The position numbers and the translations under genes were made by a program. The notes under the pieces were generated by a model. That model was not told the DNA's origin. It ran no database searches and saw nothing but the letters and a program-made list of their open reading frames with translations. A DNA stretch of 64,000 bases, from the NCBI GenBank assembly GCA_009746045.1, contig RPFO01001710.1, forward strand, positions 1-64,000, in the 5' to 3' direction. Source of the DNA: Mesostigma viride. Lineage: Eukaryota; Streptophyta; Mesostigmatophyceae; Mesostigmatales; Mesostigmataceae. Positions 48,040 through 58,570 of the stretch are shown here, one piece after another (the stretch's first letter is position 1; every line of letters starts with the position of its first letter).

Positions 48040-49400
48040 TGCTTTGCCCATGCAGAGAGTTTTTTGTCGACTATATCAAAGCCTTTGACACGGTCCTCGG
48101 CTGGGAGGCTCTTTGGGCCATTTTAGCTCTGGATCGGGTACCCGGCCAGCGTTTATTGCTGCCATTCGTCGACTGTATGAGGGCTCACAGGCAGTAGTGC
48201 GGACTGCGGAAGGCACCACCCCGATGCACCATTCACCCTTCACCATGCACGGGGTGTGGCAAGGTTGTGTCCTGTCCCCATATCTTCTGATTTGGCACGC
48301 CGCAAAGGTGAAAACCATTTGCGTTCAGTGCCGGTCCGCGGAAAATATCTGTTCATTATTGTCGTGGATCACGTCATGCGCCGGGCACGTGCACGCTTTA
48401 CTGCTCTTAAGGGGTTCGAGCCCGGCTTGGACATTCTTAACGAGCGAGAGCACAGCGGGGGCGGCAATGGTTACCGCCTGGCCGACCTGATTTATGCGGA
48501 TGACACAACCCATCATCGCGGGCCCCGAGCACATTCAGACCTGGCTGGACTGTCTGGGCTCGGAGGCGAGGGCGGTGCGGTTGGAGATTAGTGTCAAAAC
48601 TGAGGCGATGGTGATTGGCGGGGGCCTCCAGTCGCCCGCGTCTGCCGCGCCTGCTCGACGGGGTGAAGGTACCGTTCCGTGATCGCTTCAAACTGTTAGG
48701 GAGCATGCTCCCCGACACCGCCGACGATGTGGACATCCGCATCGGCCTGGCCTGGGCCCGGCTCCGTAAGCTCAACACCTACTGGCGCTAGCTTAAAGGG
48801 CCTCAGTGGGCGAGCTCCGCAAGCGCATGCTAGCTGTTCAAGGTCCTCGTCCTCACGGTGCTCACGTATGGCGCCGAGGCATGGACACTCACGGACACAC
48901 TGGCGTCTAAGCTCGACGGCACGGTTTACAGGATGCTCCGACAGGTCCTGAATGTAGGGTTTTCCAAGCATAGGTCGTTAGAGTCGGTCTTTGTATCAGG
49001 TTATGCCTCGCACTTCGGACGAGATTAGGCGTAGGATAGCATTTGTAGGACATGATCTTGCTCGCACCAGTCAGGTCGGTACACCGCACTTGGTCTGGCG
49101 GCCGGCCCCCAGCGGCTTGGCCAACCAGGGCGGCACATCCTGACCTGGCCTGGCCCCAAGGACATTCCTAGAAAGCTAGGTAAGCCTGCCATGAACTACA
49201 CCCAGATGTTGCTGGCCGACCTAGTGGTCCCAGCTCAGTTTGAACACCGCATTCACTCCCTCTCTCTTCTTTGGACTGCCATGCAGAACAAGAAGCGGTG
49301 GCAGAAGAGTGTCCAGGCTCACACGCCAGCCCCTGTGGGCAAGCCCCCTCCCCCCAAGCGTCCGGAAAGGGTGTTTTGCTGTTCATAGCGTAGTTGGGAT
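48040..49400 (+). pseudogene. Reverse transcriptase of a LINE, broken by frameshifts
   Basis: Shows canonical LINE reverse-transcriptase motifs in order: FVDYIKAFDTV (48063), GVWQGCVLSPYL (48250), YADDTT (48495), the thumb (LEISVKTEAMVIGG, 48570), and YGAEAWTLT (48868), then the terminal MQNKKRWQKSVQAHTPAP near 49281. The segment between finger and palm is partly missing and several frameshifts are present. No endonuclease is visible upstream, so it is 5'-truncated. The tail near 49510 is TTTAA-rich. Confidence 0.75.
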
Positions 49401-49618
49401 TTTCTAGACTAGATAGCTTAGTTAGGTTCGTTTGATTACGCGGCTTCGCCCACCTCCATCCATCCAGCAAGGAATATGTGCTACATGATCTCCCAACGGA
49501 GACATATTATAATTTAATTTAATTTAATTTTAATGCAGAGACTTCACTCTCTGCTGAGATGCCATCATATGGATCCCGACTGTAATTATAAGAACATAAC
49601 TCCGTTGGGAGTATATAT

Positions 49619-51361
49619 TAAAAATATAATTACTTACAGCAGAGTGAAATCACTCAAACCAAAGCAAACGCCCAGCTATAAACCTATATACAGAGCCATG
49701 TCAAAGCTCTATACTACGATAAGACCAATGGAAACGCCTAACGGGAGGAACCTAATAGCCCTGCTGCACCGCAAAATCAGCCCGCGTACGGCGGAGCATG
49801 ATGTCAGCCATGGCCCGAGTCAGCGCCACCGACAGGCGCTGACGCCAATATGACGTCCAGGTCCGCGCCGACCATGGGGCCCGCTGGCCCTCCAGGTCCA
49901 GCCGGTCCTCCCGGAGCCGGCAACACTCCTTGAAGAAGGCGGAGGTCAGGGGCCCCATGGCCCCAAACTCCTCCAGGACAAAGGGCACCACACGATGGTG
50001 CCCGACGTCGCCGTAGGCCAGGAGCTTGGCCCGCTCCGCCCGGTCCGCCGTGTAACCTGCCGTGAGGGAGGCCCCAGCCACGTGGCTAAGAGCCAAGGGC
50101 CGCGCCACCGAAACGTCAATAAGCAGATGCCGGCCACCCCCCTCAAAGTCCAGCACCACGATGTCAGGCCGGTGGTTGGGGGAATAGAAGGCAGCGCCAT
50201 CCGCATCCTCGGACCGGATGTTCGCGTGGGGGAAAACCGACCGAATCATGGCGAGCACCACCGTCAGGAGGACAGTGTGCAAATACAAATACCAATTCTG
50301 ATTCTGTTGGCCCCCCATGCAGGCAAGGTAGTGAGTCCCCGTGGGATCCAGCGGCTGCCCACAGCTACCACAAGGCCGCCCGGCCGGAACAAGAGGCTGC
50401 GGGGCAAATAGCTGGTGCCGGAGCGCCACCGAGTAGTGGCTGGGAGCCAAGGCGAATGGGGGGGCCATGGGAAGAGCACGAAGGTACGCCGAGCCCACAC
50501 TCCGCAAGGAAAGCGAGAACAGCCACGCACGTCCCTGGGCGTTGAGGTCCGCGAAAAGAGCAATCCAATCAGCCGTGTGCAGAATACCCGCGTAGGTTTT
50601 CTGGTGTTTATCGATGACGCGAGCAGGGAATGCGGCGGGAGATTGAACGGAGGCGACCGAGGGAGTGCCGCGAGGGAGGTGGCGCTGTACCGCCTGAGCG
50701 GCACGGACGGGAGAACAGGCCTGCTGGATCTCAGCATAGGCCTCCTGGATGGCAGTGACGAAGGGCAAAGGGCTGCTGGGGTCCAGGAGGTCAGGCGCTG
50801 CCGTTGCCAAAAGGGGCAGGAGCCGGCAGCTTTCCGCCCACGACTGAGCGACGGAGCCCAAAAAGGCTGCTGGGGCCAGCCGGGCGGCACGAGTCAGACC
50901 GCAGCCACCCATCCGTGCAGGCAGGGAGGCAATGCGAATAGCATGTGGCGGGAGGTCGGGGCCCGGGACCAGCTGCGCCAAGGCCGACTGGATGCGTTCG
51001 TCGTGGCCCTCGGCGGCCAGCCGGACCTGAGACGGAAGAGCGCCCCGGAGCCAGTGAACGACGCGAGGGTGAGCGCAAAACCACAGAAGCAGACCCTTGG
51101 TCTGCGAATCATGAAGGCGCGCAATCAAGGGCAGTACCTCAGTGCGTGCCTCGAGGGCGGCCCGCAGAGCATCGATGACAAACGCGGGGTCGCCAACCGG
51201 AACGCCGAGGACATCCAACCCATGGAGGCGCTCGTCCCGGCCCAAGAGCTGGGGCGGAAAGCCGGAGCAATCACCTTGGGGCGAGTACACCGCGCACTTG
51301 GCAAGGGTCAACTGGAGGTTGATGTCGGCCACCGCGGTCTGCAGTGCCAGCAGAGCCGCGG
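49619..51361 (-). mobile_element. 5'-truncated L-family LINE (L1 copy)
   Basis: 1,743 bp on the minus strand with a 13-bp target duplication TGGGAGTATATAT (49606-49618, 51362-51374). It contains the 3' half of ORF2 and a short 3' untranslated region ending in TATATTTTTAATA. Confidence 0.8.
49752..51332 (-). CDS. LINE ORF2, C-terminal half with CCHC knuckle and restriction-like endonuclease
   Basis: A 526-codon uninterrupted frame, 5'-truncated by the retrotransposition itself. It begins after the reverse-transcriptase palm, with the thumb region (LAKCAVYSP, VLGVPVGD). A long linker includes MGGCGLTRAARLAPAAFLGS. Residues 321-338 form C-x2-C-x9-H-x3-C. The nuclease core follows: HRPD at 387-390, then LLIDVSV near 403-409, the PD…D pattern of R2-type restriction-like endonucleases. 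In such elements this domain nicks the target DNA before reverse transcription. The stop precedes the 3' end by about 130 bp. This copy matches two others (53827-54602, 55534-56531) almost base for base. It cannot be active alone. Confidence 0.8.
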   Translation of the reverse strand: MADINLQLTLAKCAVYSPQGDCSGFPPQLLGRDERLHGLDVLGVPVGDPAFVIDALRAALEARTEVLPLIARLHDSQTKGLLLWFCAHPRVVHWLRGALPSQVRLAAEGHDERIQSALAQLVPGPDLPPHAIRIASLPARMGGCGLTRAARLAPAAFLGSVAQSWAESCRLLPLLATAAPDLLDPSSPLPFVTAIQEAYAEIQQACSPVRAAQAVQRHLPRGTPSVASVQSPAAFPARVIDKHQKTYAGILHTADWIALFADLNAQGRAWLFSLSLRSVGSAYLRALPMAPPFALAPSHYSVALRHQLFAPQPLVPAGRPCGSCGQPLDPTGTHYLACMGGQQNQNWYLYLHTVLLTVVLAMIRSVFPHANIRSEDADGAAFYSPNHRPDIVVLDFEGGGRHLLIDVSVARPLALSHVAGASLTAGYTADRAERAKLLAYGDVGHHRVVPFVLEEFGAMGPLTSAFFKECCRLREDRLDLEGQRAPWSARTWTSYWRQRLSVALTRAMADIMLRRTRADFAVQQGY

Positions 51362-51382
51362 TGGGAGTATATATGTAGCACA

Positions 51383-51480
51383 GTATAGAGCTTTGACATG
51401 GCTCTGTATATAGGTTTATAGCTGGGCGTTTGCTTTGGTTTGAGTGATTTCACTCTGCTGTAAGTAATTATATTTTTAAT
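51383..51480 (+). mobile_element. 98-bp L-family LINE stub
   Basis: Only the last 98 bp of the L 3' end, flanked by ATATGTAGCACA on both sides (51371-51382, 51481-51492), a 12-bp duplication. It lies in opposite orientation to L1, and the two 3' ends form an accidental inverted repeat around the L1 frame. Confidence 0.8.
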
Positions 51481-52038
51481 ATATGTAGCACATATCCCTG
51501 AGTGAGATATGGCATATGGCTTGAAATATACATTCTAGGCTAAGTTCCTGCAAGGGTAGGGTGTAAACTACACAATTAGCTCTGGGTGCATGCACGAATT
51601 TGTGCACCTGCACCACCATGATGTATCCACCAGAGCTCAAAGGCCTGGCATGGGGTGGAAGGTCCTCATGGCTAAACAATGGCTAGGGCATGGCTTCTCA
51701 GCAGAGAGTAGCTCTCCGCATGGGCACAACATAACTAAATAAAGCTATAATAGGCATCATGTATGTCTGGTGTGTGGCACATCATAGGCACACATGTACA
51801 TTAATTAATTAATTTAATGAATTAAGTAATTCATTCATTAGACCGGCTCGTGCTCCGGTTGGGGAGTCACGGAGCCGATGCCGGATGGAGGGATACAAAC
51901 AGTCCTACCGGTCTAATCTATCTACAACATCTAGCTACAACATCTATCTACAACATCAAAAGCTAACTAGTCTAAGCTAGCATATATATTAATCAATTAT
52001 TATTATATTAATCAATTATTATTTTTAATATATATAAA

Positions 52039-53463
52039 GAAGAGGAGCTCCGGGCCACCGTGGAACAGCGCACCCATGTCCTTGAGACTTGGGCCCGCCT
52101 CAAGGACCCCCAGACCAAAGGGCTTCTCCTGTGGTTTTGCGCCCACCCGCGGGTGGTTCACTGGCTCCGTGGCGCTCCCCCCCACTTGGTGCGGCTTGCC
52201 GCGGAAGGCCATGACGAGCGCATTCAGGCCGCCTTGCAGGTGCTCCTCCCCGGCCCTAGCCTGCCAGCTCACTCCATGCGCTTGGCCACCCTCCCCTGCC
52301 GCATGGGCGGGTGCGGGCTCACCCGCGCCGCCCGCCTCGCCCCCGCCGCCTTCCTTGGCTCTGTTGCTCAGGCCTGGGCGGAGATCCGCCGGTTGGTCCC
52401 CAGCGCCGTCAGCGCCATTCCCGACTTGGTCACCCCATCCCCCTTTCCCTTTGTGCAGGCTGTGCAGGATTCTTACCTCGGGATCCAGCAGGCTTGCGAC
52501 CTCGTCCGCCCCGCTCAGGCCGTCCACCGTCGCCTGCCCCGGGGCACGCCCGGCGTGTCCACTGTCGTCAGTCCTAGTGTCTTCCCTGCCTGCGTTCATG
52601 AAAAACAACAAAAGACCTACGCGGGTATACTACACTGTGCCGACTGGATGGGTCTGCATGCGAGCTTGAACGATCAGGGGAAGGCTTGGCTTCACTCCGT
52701 TTCCCTTGAGGGGAGCGTGGGGTCCGCATTCCTGCGCGCCCTCCCCATGAGCCCTTTGTTCACACTGGTTCCGGCCCTTTACGCCATCGCTCTCCGCCAC
52801 CAGCTCTTTGCCCCGCAACCTCTCATCACGGCGGGTGCGTCCTGCGGCAGCTGCGGGCTTGCTCTGGATACTACTGGGACGCACTACATCGCGTGCATGG
52901 GTGGCCAGCAGAACCAGAACTGGTTCCTCTATCTCCATACCGCTCTCCTCCGGGTGGTGTGTGCCATGGTTCGGTCGGTCTTTCCCCACTCCACCATTAA
53001 GTGCGAGGACGCGGATGGGGCCGCCCTCTACTCACCCAACCACCGCCCCGACATTACCGTGCTTGACTACGACGGGCAGGGTTGCCACCTGCTCATCGAT
53101 GTCTCCGTGGCTCGGCCGCTTTCCGGTCGCCACATCCTCCGGGCGGCTGTGGATGCCGGCGCTGCTGCCGCTGTGGCTGAGCGCGACAAGTTTGCCTCCT
53201 ACGGCAATGTGGGGCCCCACCGGGTCATCCCCTTTGTCCTTGAGGAGTTCGGGGCCATGGGCCCCAAGACAGCGGAGTTTTTCCACGAGTGCTGCCAGCG
53301 CCGTGAAGACCGCCTCGACCTCGAGGGTCAGACCGCCCCGTGGTCGGCCCGCACGTGGTCCTCGTATTGGCGGCAGCGTCTGTCACTCGCCCTCACTCGC
53401 ACCGTGGCTGATGTGTTATTCCGCCGCACCCGGGCCGACTTTGTCGCGACCCATGCGGTCTAG
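52039..53463 (+). CDS. LINE ORF2 C-terminal half, second L subfamily (L2 copy)
   Basis: An open frame of about 474 codons from the truncation point (52039) to TAG at 53463. It is clearly related to the L1 frame (same HPRVVHWLRG, MGGCGLTRAARLAPAAF, CGSC…GTHYIAC, HRPDI and LLIDVSVARPL) but diverged across its length and with a different 3' untranslated region ending near 53680. The frame is undamaged, so this insertion is recent or recently active. The first third of ORF2 is missing. Confidence 0.8.
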   Translation, partial: EEELRATVEQRTHVLETWARLKDPQTKGLLLWFCAHPRVVHWLRGAPPHLVRLAAEGHDERIQAALQVLLPGPSLPAHSMRLATLPCRMGGCGLTRAARLAPAAFLGSVAQAWAEIRRLVPSAVSAIPDLVTPSPFPFVQAVQDSYLGIQQACDLVRPAQAVHRRLPRGTPGVSTVVSPSVFPACVHEKQQKTYAGILHCADWMGLHASLNDQGKAWLHSVSLEGSVGSAFLRALPMSPLFTLVPALYAIALRHQLFAPQPLITAGASCGSCGLALDTTGTHYIACMGGQQNQNWFLYLHTALLRVVCAMVRSVFPHSTIKCEDADGAALYSPNHRPDITVLDYDGQGCHLLIDVSVARPLSGRHILRAAVDAGAAAAVAERDKFASYGNVGPHRVIPFVLEEFGAMGPKTAEFFHECCQRREDRLDLEGQTAPWSARTWSSYWRQRLSLALTRTVADVLFRRTRADFVATHAV

Positions 53464-53689
53464 ATTCCTTCCAGGCCTGCATGGTGGGCCGGCAGCGCTG
53501 TTGCTGCGTGTAGTTTTGTGATGTATAGTTAGTTGTACCTTGTGCCGCTGGCGTGATCCTTGGATGTCTGTGTCAGATTATACTATTAATTTCTTCAGGG
53601 TTATTCTCCCAGTTCTCGGGTTTTTCCTTATGTTGCATGCCTATCTCACCTCCGTAATCTATCATTCTCAATGAATATATATATATATA

Positions 53690-54602
53690 TTTAAAAAATA
53701 TAATTACTTACAACAGAGTGAAATCACTCAAACCAAAGCAAACGCCCAGCTATAAACCTATATACAGAGCCATGTCAAAGCTCTATACTACGATAAGACC
53801 AATGGAAACGCCTAACGGGAGGAACCTAATAGCCCTGCTGCACCGCAAAATCAGCCCGCGTACGGCGGAGCATGATGTCAGCCATGGCCCGAGTCAGCGC
53901 CACCGACAAGCGCTGACGCCAATATGACGTCCAGGTCCGCGCCGACCATGGGGCCCGCTGGCCCTCCAGGTCCAGCCGGTCCTCCCGGAGCCGGCAACAC
54001 TCCTTGAAGAAGGCGGAGGTCAGGGGCCCCATGGCCCCAAACTCCTCCAGGACAAAGGGCACCACACGATGGTGCCCGACGTCGCCGTAGGCCAGGAGCT
54101 TGGCCCGCTCCGCCCGGTCCGCCGTGTAACCTGCCGTGAGGGAGGCCCCAGCCACGTGGCTAAGAGCCAAGGGCCGCGCCACCGAAACGTCAATAAGCAG
54201 ATGCCGGCCACCCCCCTCAAAGTCCAGCACCACGATGTCAGGCCGGTGGTTGGGGAATAGAAGGCAGCGCCATCCGCATCCTCGGACCGGATGTTCGCGT
54301 GGGGGAAAACCGACCGAATCATGGCGAGCACCACCGTCAGGAGGACAGTGTGCAAATACAAATACCAATTCTGATTCTGTTGGCCCCCCATGCAGGCAAG
54401 GTAGTGAGTCCCCGTGGGATCCAGCGGCTGCCCACAGCTACCACAAGGCCGCCCGGCCGGAACAAGAGGCTGCGGGGCAAATAGCTGGTGCCGGAGCGCC
54501 ACCGAGTAGTGGCTGGGAGCCAAGGCGAATGGGGGGGCCATGGGAAGAGCACGAAGGTACGCCGAGCCCACACTCCGCAAGGAAAGCGAGAACAGCCACG
54601 CA
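53690..54602 (-). mobile_element. 5'-truncated L-family LINE (L3 copy)
   Basis: Nearly identical to the 3' 900 bp of L1. One G is missing from a G-run near 54255, which shifts the frame (180-codon remnant at 53826-54368). It abuts the tail of L2, tail to tail. TSD not resolved because the borders are AT repeats. Confidence 0.75.
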
Positions 54603-54790
54603 CATAGATATATATTAATCAATTATTTATTTATTATTAAACTCGTGCTCCCATTGCATGGGGAGTCACAGATAAACCCAATGGATAGAGATCTATGGAT
54701 GGAAGGGGACACGCAATCCTACCGGTCTAACTAAGCTATCTACAAAAACAATCCTACTCTATATCTATGGATGGTGCTCGCGACCCTAGG
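54603..54790. repeat. T repeat copy
   Basis: Contains TATTAATCAATTATTTATT, GTGCTCCCATTGCATGGGGA and the shared word CCTACCGGTCTAA. The same words occur left of L2 (51840-52030), so L2 and L3 seem to sit within one T repeat. Confidence 0.5.
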
Positions 54791-55221
54791 GGTCGTGTCT
54801 ACGTCCCAATAGCATGCTTCCCACGTGTGCAAACGCGCGGCTTCCCCACTGGAGGGGTTTTGTTGTCCTCTATGACCTGAGCCCACTTGGCCTTGTCCTG
54901 CATCATCTTTTTCAAAATCACGGAGAGTCCTAGCCCCCCCATGTCCTCTACAAGCTGCTCTTTGAAGGTGCGGGCCTTGCGGCGTCTAACCTGGCTGGGC
55001 GCGGCCGGCCCACCGCGTGAGGAGGTGCCTGCCCGGCTGAGCGGGGTGCAGCCCTGCGGAGGGGCCACGTAAGGTGTCTACCTGGTTGGTGCGAGCTAAG
55101 TGCCCTACTAGCTGCAGGCACCGCTGCTTGATGCATGGTGCTCGTGATAAGTGGCATCACCATCTGATGCATGGTGCTGGCCCCACCGTCTAGGTCATCT
55201 AGTCGCTCTACACGTAAGATT
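54791..55221 (-). pseudogene. Family-Y LINE 3' part, left of the K3 insertion
   Basis: Encodes RTFKEQLVEDMGGLGLSVIL…DKAKWAQVIEDNKTPP to a stop near 54799. It ends at the target duplication ACGTAAGATT (55212-55221) and continues beyond K3 at 59067. Confidence 0.65.
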
Positions 55222-55462
55222 GAATTGAATTGAATTGAATTGTAACATAACTCCGAACGTTGGGAGTATATGTAGCACATAGCCCAGAGAAGGGGCATAT
55301 GGCCTATCATACATTCTAAGCTACTTCCTGCAAGGGTGGGAATGTAAACAACACTTGCTCTAGGTGCACTAGGGCACCTGCACCACCCAGAGTTTCAGGC
55401 AACACCCAGCTAAGGGGAGCCTGTCATAGGTGGGCCGGGAAGATCAGCACAGCTATACAAAA

Positions 55463-56667
55463 GGCAACGGCAGCGCCTGACCTCCTGGACCCTAGCAGCC
55501 CTTTGCCCTTCGTCACCGCCATCCAGGAGGCCTATGCTGAGATCCAGCAGGCCTGTTCTCCCGTCCGTGCCGCTCAGGCGGTACAGCGCTGGCCACCTCC
55601 CTCGCGGCACTCCCTCGGTCGCCTCCGTTCAATCTCCCGCCGCATTCCCTGCTCGCGTCATCGATAAACACCAGAAAACCTACGCGGGTATTCTGCACAC
55701 GGCGGATTGGATGGCTCTTTTCGCGGACCTCAACGCCCAGGGACGTGCGTGGCTGTTCTCGCTTTCCTTGCGGAGTGTGGGCTCGGCGTACCTTCGTGCT
55801 CTTCCCATGGCCCCCCCATTCGCCTTGGCTCCCAGCCACTACTCGGTGGCGCTCCGGCACCAGCTATTTGCCCCGCAGCCTCTTGTTCCAGCCGGGCGGC
55901 CTTGTGGTAGCTGTGGGCAGCCGCTGGATCCCACGGGGACTCACTACCTTGCCTGCATGGGGGGCCAACAGAATCAGAATTGGTATTTGTATTTGCACAC
56001 TGTCCTCCTGACGGTGGTGCTCGCCATGATTCGGTCGGTTTTCCCCCACGCGAACATCCGGTCCGAGGATGCGGATGGCGCTGCCTTCTATTCCCCCAAC
56101 CACCGGCCTGACATCGTGGTGCTGGACTTTGAGGGGGGTGGCCGGCATCTGCTTATTGACGTTTCGGTGGCGCGGCCCTTGGCTCTTAGCCACGTGGCTG
56201 GGGCCTCCCTCACGGCAGGTTACACGGCGGACCGGGCGGAGCGGGCCGGCCAAGCTCCTGGCCTACGGCGACGTCGGGCACCATCGTGTGGTGCCCTTTG
56301 TCCTGGAGGAGTTTGGGGCCATGGGGCCCCTGACCTCCGCCTTCTTCAAGGAGTGTTGCCGGCTCCGGGAGGACCGGCTGGACCTGGAGGGCCAGCGGGC
56401 CCCATGGTCGGCGCGGACCTGGACGTCATATTGGCGTCAGCGCTTGTCGGTGCATGGCGCTGACTCGGGCCATGGCTGACATCATGCTCCGCCGTACGCG
56501 GGCTGATTTTGCGGTGCAGCAGGGCTATTAGGTTCCTCCCGTTAGGCGTTTCCATTGGTCTTATCGTAGTATATAGAGCTTTGACATGGCTCTGTATATA
56601 GGTTTATAGCTGGGCGTTTGCTTTGGTTTGAGTGATTTCACTCTGCTGTAAGTAATTATATTTTTAA
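55463..56667 (+). mobile_element. 5'-truncated L-family LINE (L4 copy) in K3
   Basis: Target duplication TATACAAAA at 55454-55462 and 56668-56676. Sequence nearly identical to L1 in opposite orientation. Indels break its frame near 55592 (extra bases), 56251 (an added CCGG-type change) and 56450. The 309-codon frame 55534-56463 keeps the CCHC and RPD motifs. Confidence 0.8.
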
Positions 56668-56884
56668 TATACAAAAGCTAGGGCATGGCTTCTCAGCAGG
56701 GAGTGACCCCCTGCATGGGCACGGCATAATTAAATAAAGCTAGGTATCATCTGGAGGGTGGCTCATCATAGGCACACATGTACATGACTAAAAATGCTAG
56801 GCATCAGCTGGTATAGTGCTTGTAGTAGGCGGGCATGTACAAGGCCACTGTCTATCTATTCTACACTACTGCTGCTGTATTCCC

Positions 56885-57246
56885 CTAGTAGGCTGGGGCT
56901 GCCGGAGTCGCTGGGGCCGCGGTGGTTGAGGGGGTCGCGTGCCAGGGCTTGTGGCCGACGTAGATGTCCGCCCCCTTCCAGTACACCGGCTGGCCCGCCT
57001 TGGTCTGCCGGAGCTGGAGGTAGGTCGGCCATAACTCCCGTCGCCGTTGTTGCTGCGCCAGGGTCAAGTCGTCGTCCACGGTGAAGGGAGTGTTCTCGAG
57101 CCGCTTGCGGCGTCTGAGGAACGAAACCTTGTCCGCTGGGCTGTCAAAGATGAGAAGAAGCGGAGGCGCCCCTGCCTTACCCCGCGCGCGGGGGAGGCGG
57201 TGGGCGGTCAGCTTAATCTCACCAAGGAGGCCCATGCGTGCAAGGA
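56885..57246 (-). pseudogene. ORF1 C-terminal part of K3
   Basis: Encodes IKLTAHRLPRARGKAG, the DDDLTLAQQQRRRELW block and the YWKGADIYVGHKPW end, very close to K1. Separated from its N-terminal part by the hAT element. Confidence 0.75.
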
Positions 57247-58562
57247 CCAGGTTGGCAAATACGTGCGTATTGTCAAAATAAATACGGCAATACGCGTTTT
57301 TTTGGCCCCGACGTACTATACGCGTATTTTGTCAGGAATACGTGATTTGGACTTGGAAATTTTTGAGGTTCGAGCTGGGGCAGCGCTTGGCGCCAGGCCA
57401 ACCGGACCGTGGCGCGGCGCCTACCTTTACCAAGATTTTCTACTACGAACTAGGCAGCTTTTCGCAAGTCCAGTAATGACTTGGCAGTTGGCAAGCTAGC
57501 TGAAGCCTGAAATTACACGGAGTGAGTGCCAGCACGATGAAAATGCCAGCTGTGCTAGGAACGTGGTACTTGTAACACAGCCTGTATCAGCCTGTATTGC
57601 ATGGCGGTGTGCCATTGGATTTTGTCGCCAAGGGCAATCGCGTTTTTGCAGCCATGCCAGAAAAAGGGCCAGAGCATAATCTTGTAACGAAAAGAACCAG
57701 TTGTCTTGGTGAAGGATGCTCTGGGGGAAACGGTTTCGCAGCTGAAGTTTAGCTGCTCATTTTGCGGCCACAATTTTACCAGTGGCGATGGCAAGCAGAT
57801 TAGTGCGACCCGGATGCACGCACATTTTGCGGGCATCGCAGGGCAGGGCATAGATGCTTGCCCTGACGCAAAGAGTGGGGAGAAACGGAGGTCAGAATTC
57901 CAGGAGTTGTTGAGCAAGAAGGCCGGGCTGAAGGCGAGGAAGCAGCAGCACATTAGCTTCAGGACAATGGTGGAGAGCGGCCACGGCCTTGCTTCGGCCG
58001 GGGTCGGCAGGTGCAGGAGATCCTCGCCATGCATGCAGCAGACAATCACGAGGTTTGCGAGCCCCATAAACGAAGAGGACTGCCATCTCCTGGTGGTGAA
58101 TTTCTTTGTTGAGAATGCTATTTCCTTTCACGCGGCTCAGAGCCGCTCTTTCAAGGCGATGATTGCCGGCCTTAGTCAGTACAAAGGGCTGATCACTGCT
58201 CCCGGACTTGGCATGCACAATGAATCCTTGCAAGGAATGTGCACATGCAGTAATGGGTAAATTATGGTGGCAGGTTGGTAGGGAATAAGTGCAAGGAATG
58301 TGCACATATTGCATTAAAAATTTATGGCAGGCTCAGGTGGGGAATAAGTGCAAGGAATGGTGCAGATTAAATTATGCCTTCCACCATAATTTACTGATCT
58401 CCATGCATAACTATGCCCCCTAAGGCCTAAACCCTAAAGGCCCATTCATAACCATGCTTCACACTGCCACGTATTCTGGTGACGTATTCTGCCATGCTCC
58501 ACGTATAATACTCGTATTTTGAGGCCGACGTATTTGACGTACCGACGTATTGGCCAACCTGG
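57247..58562 (+). mobile_element. hAT transposon inserted in ORF1 of K3
   Basis: 1,316 bp with 8-bp duplication TGCAAGGA (57239-57246, 58563-58570) and inverted ends beginning CCAGGTTGGC. The K1 copy shows the uninterrupted site (GCGATCAAGGATTTC near 26955). ACGTATT and AATACG words cluster near both ends. It carries one domain-bearing frame, so it looks like an internally deleted derivative. Confidence 0.85.
57685..58260 (+). pseudogene. hAT transposase N-terminal part: BED finger and start of DUF659
   Basis: The frame opens after a TAA near 57682 with no in-frame ATG. It encodes CSFCGHNF…RMHAHFAG…GIDAC, a BED-type zinc finger as in plant hAT proteins. Further on, VVNFFVENAISFHAAQSRSF followed by KAMI matches the opening of the DUF659 region. 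It stops at 58260, before the catalytic core and the C-terminal dimerisation domain. It might bind the element's ends but cannot catalyse transposition. Confidence 0.7.
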
Positions 58563-58570
58563 TGCAAGGA

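Larger units (their letters stand above)
49575..51800 (-). mobile_element. K retroelement 3' region (K4), split by two L insertions
   Basis: The K 3' region begins at the GTTGGGAGTATAT end near 49590, is interrupted by L1 (49619-51361) and by a 98-bp L fragment (51383-51480), and continues to about 51780. Confidence 0.65.

Noticed and set aside
49612-51480. DNA transposon with inverted repeats around the 526-codon frame
   Set aside because: The two arms are the 3' ends of two separate LINE insertions in opposite orientation, each with its own target duplication.
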